Origin: Armatimonadota bacterium
Lineage (GTDB): Bacteria; Armatimonadota; Zipacnadia; Zipacnadales; JABUFB01
NCBI GenBank assembly: GCA_018056145.1
Contig: JAGPGE010000159.1
Coordinates: 1-9,779 of the forward strand
Length of the DNA stretch: 9,779 nucleotides
Reading direction: 5' to 3'
Position 1 is the stretch's first letter, and each line of letters starts with the position of its first letter. A program made the position numbers and the translations under genes. A model generated the notes under the pieces. That model saw only the letters and a program-made list of their open reading frames with translations, did no database searches and was not told where the DNA came from. This document shows positions 6,440-9,779 of this stretch, piece after piece.

Positions 6440-8371
6440 ATGTCACCCACACACAGAGCGGCGCTGCTTGCCCTCATTGCGCTGGGTCTTGGTGCGGCGC
6501 TGGTTGCCATGGGGCCCAGGCTGTCGGCGGAGCGCCAGAACCGCACGGTTGCGCTGGCAGTGGACTACAACCGCGCCCAGGAGATATCCGGGCTTACAGG
6601 GCTGCCAGTGGCCGACCTCCTGCGGCTGCTGAAGAACGCCGGAGCCACCCACGCGGTGATCAAGGAAGACTCCCTGTCGGATCTCGTGAAAGATGGCAGC
6701 ATTGAGATCGTCCGGCACCAGCAGGGAGTGGCGGTGGTGGCGCTCCCGTCGATTCGTGCCAGGATCGCCCAGCAGCTGTCCGAGCGCATTCCCGGGGCGA
6801 CATTCACGTCGGACAATGTGGCCTGGTACCGCACCGCGCGGCAACTTGACCTGCTGGGAGCCATGGGCATGGGCTATCCGGAGGGTGCGGTCGCGGATGC
6901 GAGAGCCGCGGGTCTCAAGATCGTTGCCCGGCCCATCGGCGAACTGACCAGCACGCGCCGCGCCATCGATGCATCGCTGGACGCCGTCGCCCAGATCGGC
7001 GCGGATATCGTGGTGTTCTTCGGTGTGCAGGTGATGGGGACCTATGATCTCGTGAAGTACGCGGGCGAAGAGATGGCAAGGCGCGGCATCCGGTTCGGGC
7101 AGGTTGAGATGGCCAAGCAGTACGGAGAGTTCGGCCTTGCAGCCGCCTTGGACAGCAAGATCATCCGCTCCCATGCCGTGGCCGAGGCTGAGATGATCAA
7201 GCTGCCCGTGCGCAGGGCCATCGACCGCTATGGGCTTGCGATGCGCGAGCGGAACGTCAGGCTCGCGTACATCCGCCCTTACTTCATGGCTTCCGACGAC
7301 CCGGTGGCCGACGCCGTGATGCTGGTTGAGGACATCAAGCAGGAGGCTCTCGCGGCCGGCCTGCAGCTGGGGGATCCCGACGTCTACCCGGACGTCCGAG
7401 TGCCCACGGTTCTGCTCATCGTCATGCTAGCGGCCGTCGGCGCGGCGCTGATCTGGCTAGTGCAGTCGATCTGGGGCCTAACCAACAGCGCGTTTGCCCT
7501 GCTTGTCGGCGCCGACATCGTGTTCTCCGCCGGCGCGGCAGTCGCGGCGACCGGATTGGCTCAGAGCGCCGGAGCACTGGGCGCGGCGATCCTCTTCCCC
7601 ACCCTCGCACTACTGGGCATCCGCGCGAGTGACGGCGAAGGCAAGCCAAAGCTCGGACCGGCCATTCTCAGATTCCTGGCGATCTGCGGCATCGGCGCGG
7701 TGGGTGGGCTCATCGCCGCTGGGATGCTCAGCGATCTGCCCCACATGATGCAGACCGCGACCTTCCGTGGCGTGAAGCTGGCCCAGGTATTGCCCCTGTT
7801 CGTGGTCTTCGCGGTGTTCGTGGCGCGGTGCAGCGAGGCATACCGGCGCGAGTGGGCCGCGCCCGACGCGGACGAGTGGAAAGCGCTGAAAGCCGGCCTG
7901 CACGAGGCTGCGGAAGCCGTGGTCCGGTACTGGCATGTCGGCCTGATCATCTTCGGGCTCGTGGTCCTGGCCCTACTGCTGATGCGTTCGGGCAACGTCA
8001 CGCCGGTGCCGCCATCGAACCTGGAACTCACGGTGCGCGCGGCGCTGGATGACCTGCTGTGGGTCCGTCCGCGAACCAAAGAAGCCCTCTTCGGCCACCC
8101 GATTCTCATCCTAACACTGGCCTTCGTGGCGGCCGGCTGGCGGCGCGGCGCATGGATTGGCGTGCTTCTGGGAGCCATCGGCCAGGTCTCGCTGGTGAAT
8201 ACCTTCGGGCACATTCACACTCCACTCATCTACACCCTGGTGCGTGTTATCAATGGTGTCTGGGTAGGCTGCGCGGTTGCCTGCGCCCTCTGGGGCGCGT
8301 GGTGGATCGTGCGGCGCATCGTGCCCGGACAGGCAAGTTCACCTCCGGCGGAGGAACCCGAAGCCCAGTGA
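6440..8371 (+). CDS. DUF5693 family polytopic membrane protein
   Basis: This 643-residue protein has an N-terminal signal anchor (about 7-27). An extracytoplasmic domain of roughly 290 residues contains VKNAG-like and IRSHAVAEAEM (242-252) blocks, then RNVRLAYIRPYF. About nine transmembrane helices follow, from residue 321 to near the C-terminus. Loop motifs RPRTKE (543-548) and NTFGHIHTPL (587-596) match what I remember of DUF5693 proteins, which are typically encoded next to csaB. The function is unknown; a role in assembling or moving the pyruvylated wall polysaccharide is inferred from context. I chose the ATG at 6440 because it places the signal anchor at the N-terminus, although the only purine-rich site (GGAAGG, 6416-6421) is 18 bases away. 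A GTG at 6386 would add 18 residues unlike a signal sequence. The stop TGA overlaps the csaB start by 4 bases. Confidence 0.87.
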   Translation: MSPTHRAALLALIALGLGAALVAMGPRLSAERQNRTVALAVDYNRAQEISGLTGLPVADLLRLLKNAGATHAVIKEDSLSDLVKDGSIEIVRHQQGVAVVALPSIRARIAQQLSERIPGATFTSDNVAWYRTARQLDLLGAMGMGYPEGAVADARAAGLKIVARPIGELTSTRRAIDASLDAVAQIGADIVVFFGVQVMGTYDLVKYAGEEMARRGIRFGQVEMAKQYGEFGLAAALDSKIIRSHAVAEAEMIKLPVRRAIDRYGLAMRERNVRLAYIRPYFMASDDPVADAVMLVEDIKQEALAAGLQLGDPDVYPDVRVPTVLLIVMLAAVGAALIWLVQSIWGLTNSAFALLVGADIVFSAGAAVAATGLAQSAGALGAAILFPTLALLGIRASDGEGKPKLGPAILRFLAICGIGAVGGLIAAGMLSDLPHMMQTATFRGVKLAQVLPLFVVFAVFVARCSEAYRREWAAPDADEWKALKAGLHEAAEAVVRYWHVGLIIFGLVVLALLLMRSGNVTPVPPSNLELTVRAALDDLLWVRPRTKEALFGHPILILTLAFVAAGWRRGAWIGVLLGAIGQVSLVNTFGHIHTPLIYTLVRVINGVWVGCAVACALWGAWWIVRRIVPGQASSPPAEEPEAQ

Positions 8372-9477
8372 CCGACCGCGCCCCTGTACGGTTCCTGATC
8401 TCGGGGTACTACGGCTTCGGGAACGCCGGAGACGAGGCGGTGCTCGAGGCCATCCTGCAGGGCCTCGACCGACGCTTCCCCGGGCACGAAACCTGCGTCT
8501 TGTCGGCCCATCCGGATGCGACCGCCGCCCTGTATGAAGTGCGCGCGGTGCAGCGGTGGTCACTGCCAGTTGTGTGGCGCGAACTGGGCCGGGCGACTGT
8601 CCTCATTCAGGGCGGCGGCGGGCTCATCCAAGATACCACCAGCCGCGTGTCCCCCGCATACTACTTGGGCATTCTCGCGATGGCCCGGGCGCGGCGGGTG
8701 CCCACGATGGTCTTCGCACAGGGCGTCGGCCCGATCCGGACCGGCTTCGTGCGCTGGTGGACGGGCTACGAGTTCCGCCGGGCAGGAATTGTGACGGTGC
8801 GCGATCCGGCATCGCTGGAGTTGATGGCCGAGCTGAGGGTGCGCGGGGCCACGCTGGTCGCCGATCCAGCGCTGCTTCTGGAGGACGCGGACGAGCCGCT
8901 GGATGAGCGCATATCGCAACTGGGGCTGGACGAAGAGGCTCCCCGGGCGATCCTTGCCGTGCGGCGCTGGCCGGACGGAGAGCACGCGCTGGACGCCTGT
9001 GCGGCAGCGGGCAGCTGGCTCCGCGAGAACGCGGGATGCGAGGTGCTCGTAGCGGCGTTCCAGGAACCGGACGACGTGGAGGCGGCGCAGACGGTTGCCG
9101 CTCAAATCCCCGGTGCGCATGTCCTCACCGGACGCCGGCGCGCAGCCGAGCTGGCGAAGCAGGTGGCGGCCGCGCGGCTCGTGGTCTCCATGCGCTTGCA
9201 TGGGCTGATCTTCGCCGCGGCGCACGCGGTTCCGGCGGTGGGCATTAGCTATGACCCGAAAGTGCGCGCATTCGCGGAACTCGCGGGGCAGCCGTGGGTA
9301 GACCTGCCTGACTGCACACCCGAGAGGCTGGTTCAAGTCGTGAGCGAGACCTGGGCCGCATCCGAAAACCATCGGAACGATCTTGAACAGACGGCGCGCG
9401 GGCTGCTGTCCGACGCGGAGCGGAGCTTCGAGTTGCTGGAGCAACTGGTTGCCTCATTGGACGCAATTGCGGTGTAG
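8368..9477 (+). CDS. csaB: Polysaccharide pyruvyl transferase CsaB
   Basis: This is a 369-residue enzyme, close to the usual CsaB length. It should transfer pyruvate from phosphoenolpyruvate as a ketal onto a secondary cell-wall polysaccharide, which SLH-domain S-layer proteins then bind. The visible family blocks are GYYGFGNAGDEAVLEA at 13-28, QGGGGLIQDTTS ending at 92, FAQGVGPI, VADPALLL, a RRWPDG turn, and SMRLHG at 274-279 with His278, followed by FAAAHAVPAVGISYDPKVR. There is no signal peptide, fitting cytoplasmic action. The GTG start at 8368 overlaps the DUF5693 stop by 4 bases (GTGA), with GGAGGA at 8350-8355; the longer frame back to 8059 runs inside DUF5693 and lacks family sequence. 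The tight overlap indicates translational coupling. SLH proteins themselves are not in the window. Confidence 0.95.
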   Translation: MTDRAPVRFLISGYYGFGNAGDEAVLEAILQGLDRRFPGHETCVLSAHPDATAALYEVRAVQRWSLPVVWRELGRATVLIQGGGGLIQDTTSRVSPAYYLGILAMARARRVPTMVFAQGVGPIRTGFVRWWTGYEFRRAGIVTVRDPASLELMAELRVRGATLVADPALLLEDADEPLDERISQLGLDEEAPRAILAVRRWPDGEHALDACAAAGSWLRENAGCEVLVAAFQEPDDVEAAQTVAAQIPGAHVLTGRRRAAELAKQVAAARLVVSMRLHGLIFAAAHAVPAVGISYDPKVRAFAELAGQPWVDLPDCTPERLVQVVSETWAASENHRNDLEQTARGLLSDAERSFELLEQLVASLDAIAV

Positions 9478-9489
9478 CTTTCGCGTCCG

Positions 9490-9563
9490 AAGCACACGAC
9501 GCGGGTTTGGGCGTGGTGTGGCCCACGGTACCGGCCATTTGCCGGTGTCGTCGGTGGGACGGG
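9490..9563 (+). repeat. Intergenic structured repeat, copy B1
   Basis: The core AAGCACAC (9490-9497) opens a 10-position stem, CACACGACGC (9493-9502) with GCGTGGTGTG (9511-9520), nine pairs and one G/G mismatch. As in copy A, GCCCAC follows (9521-9526) and pairs through CCCAC with GTGGG (9554-9558), then CGGG after one base. Between these lies a 6-bp hairpin, ACCGGC (9530-9535) with GCCGGT (9541-9546), absent from copy A. The block starts 13 bases after the csaB stop. It lacks the first long hairpin of copy A. Confidence 0.65.
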
Positions 9564-9575
9564 TGATCCCTGTCC
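9557..9575. other. Bulged 7-bp hairpin between repeat copies
   Basis: GGACGGG (9557-9563) pairs with CCC (9568-9570) and GTCC (9572-9575) around TGAT, with a single T bulge at 9571. It overlaps the end of copy B1 and may be its last stem. Confidence 0.4.
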
Positions 9576-9582
9576 GGCGGAT

Positions 9583-9640
9583 GCCACTGCTTTTGACGAA
9601 GCCAGAGCACTGCTGGACCCCAAGCACACCGCGAGCGGTG
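9583..9640 (+). repeat. Intergenic structured repeat, copy B2
   Basis: GCCACTGCTT (9583-9592), CGAAGC (9597-9602) and CCAAGCACACC (9620-9630) repeat the landmarks of copy A in the same order and on the same strand, with an 8-base longer span between the first and last. The core stem here is shorter, CACCGC with GCGGTG (9627-9632 and 9635-9640) around GA. The first hairpin is eroded relative to copy A: only about five pairs of GCTT../..AAGC remain. It lies head-to-tail with copy B1. Confidence 0.6.
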
Positions 9641-9724
9641 GGGCGAACTACGTACGGCCACCGAGGCGACCGCGCGCCGGCACCCGGTACAAGCCCCCGC
9701 CCTGCGCACGGCGACGATCAATGG

Positions 9725-9748
9725 CTGGCGCAGGGAGCCGCCAGTTTT
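9725..9748 (+). terminator. Candidate weak intrinsic terminator
   Basis: CTGGCG (9725-9730) and CGCCAG (9739-9744) form a 6-bp stem with an 8-base loop, immediately followed by TTTT (9745-9748). This is the only stem plus T-run I see downstream of csaB, about 250 bases after its stop. The stem competes with the 9700-9735 inverted pair. The T-run is short, so confidence is low. Confidence 0.35.
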
Positions 9749-9750
9749 CA

Positions 9751-9765
9751 GGCCCCAGAGGGGCC
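9751..9765. other. Perfect GGCCCC/GGGGCC hairpin
   Basis: Six G-C pairs close an AGA loop. No T-run follows on either strand, so it is not an obvious terminator. Confidence 0.5.
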
Positions 9766-9779
9766 GTCCGCCTATAGCC

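Larger units (their letters stand above)
9478..9779. other. 302-base non-coding segment after csaB
   Basis: I see no credible gene here; an ATG at 9721 opens a frame of only 18 codons. The segment contains repeat copies B1 and B2, an 8-bp inverted pair CCCTGCGC/GCGCAGGG (9700-9707 with 9728-9735, 20-base loop), a hairpin followed by TTTT (9725-9748) and a perfect GGCCCC/GGGGCC hairpin (9751-9765). Pairing options overlap, so alternative folds are possible. Confidence 0.7.

Noticed and set aside
8059..8367. Longer start for csaB inside the DUF5693 gene
   Set aside because: The extra 103 residues are an off-frame reading of DUF5693. The CsaB family sequence starts just after the GTG at 8368.
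9488..9640. CRISPR array
   Set aside because: The AAGCACAC cores are short, diverged and unevenly spaced, with no constant repeat length or unique spacers.

Overview
The window is a GC-rich bacterial chromosome segment in which every supported gene lies on the + strand. There are seven protein genes, the first cut by the left edge. I see no rRNA, tRNA, CRISPR array or transposase. The pairing of a DUF5693 membrane protein with the polysaccharide pyruvyl transferase CsaB, in a strongly GC-rich genome, points to a non-Firmicute lineage with an SLH-anchored S-layer. Armatimonadota is my best guess. Planctomycetota-like relatives are possible, because the tandem hydrolase and the GH20-type enzyme resemble proteins I associate with such environmental genomes. 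The taxonomic call is inference only.

Left block (1-2522): the C-terminal part of a family-20-type glycoside hydrolase, followed 6 bases later by an AAC(3)-family N-acetyltransferase whose ribosome binding site lies in the end of the hydrolase gene. The two are very probably cotranscribed, which suggests amino-sugar handling rather than clinical-type antibiotic resistance. Next comes a non-coding segment (2523-2705) packed with stem-loops; it is one copy of a dispersed repeat.

Middle block (2706-5832): a 753-residue double alpha/beta hydrolase, whose N-terminal unit has Glu in place of the nucleophile Ser and whose C-terminal unit looks intact. It is followed 37 bases later by phosphonoacetaldehyde hydrolase (PhnX), with all key residues present.

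Right block (5833-9477): an 81-base gap with a possible promoter leads into a three-gene cell-envelope cluster. This is a small two-helix membrane protein with a PH-like domain (TTG start), a DUF5693 polytopic membrane protein, and CsaB, whose GTG start overlaps the preceding stop by 4 bases. CsaB would pyruvylate a wall polysaccharide that retains SLH-domain surface proteins; the DUF5693 protein probably serves the same pathway.

Right edge (9478-9779): a 302-base non-coding segment with two further copies of the repeat in tandem and several more hairpins. The most notable observation is this repeat family. Three copies share the AAGCACAC core and follow two of the gene blocks directly after a stop codon. 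One stem shows a compensatory base-pair change between copies.
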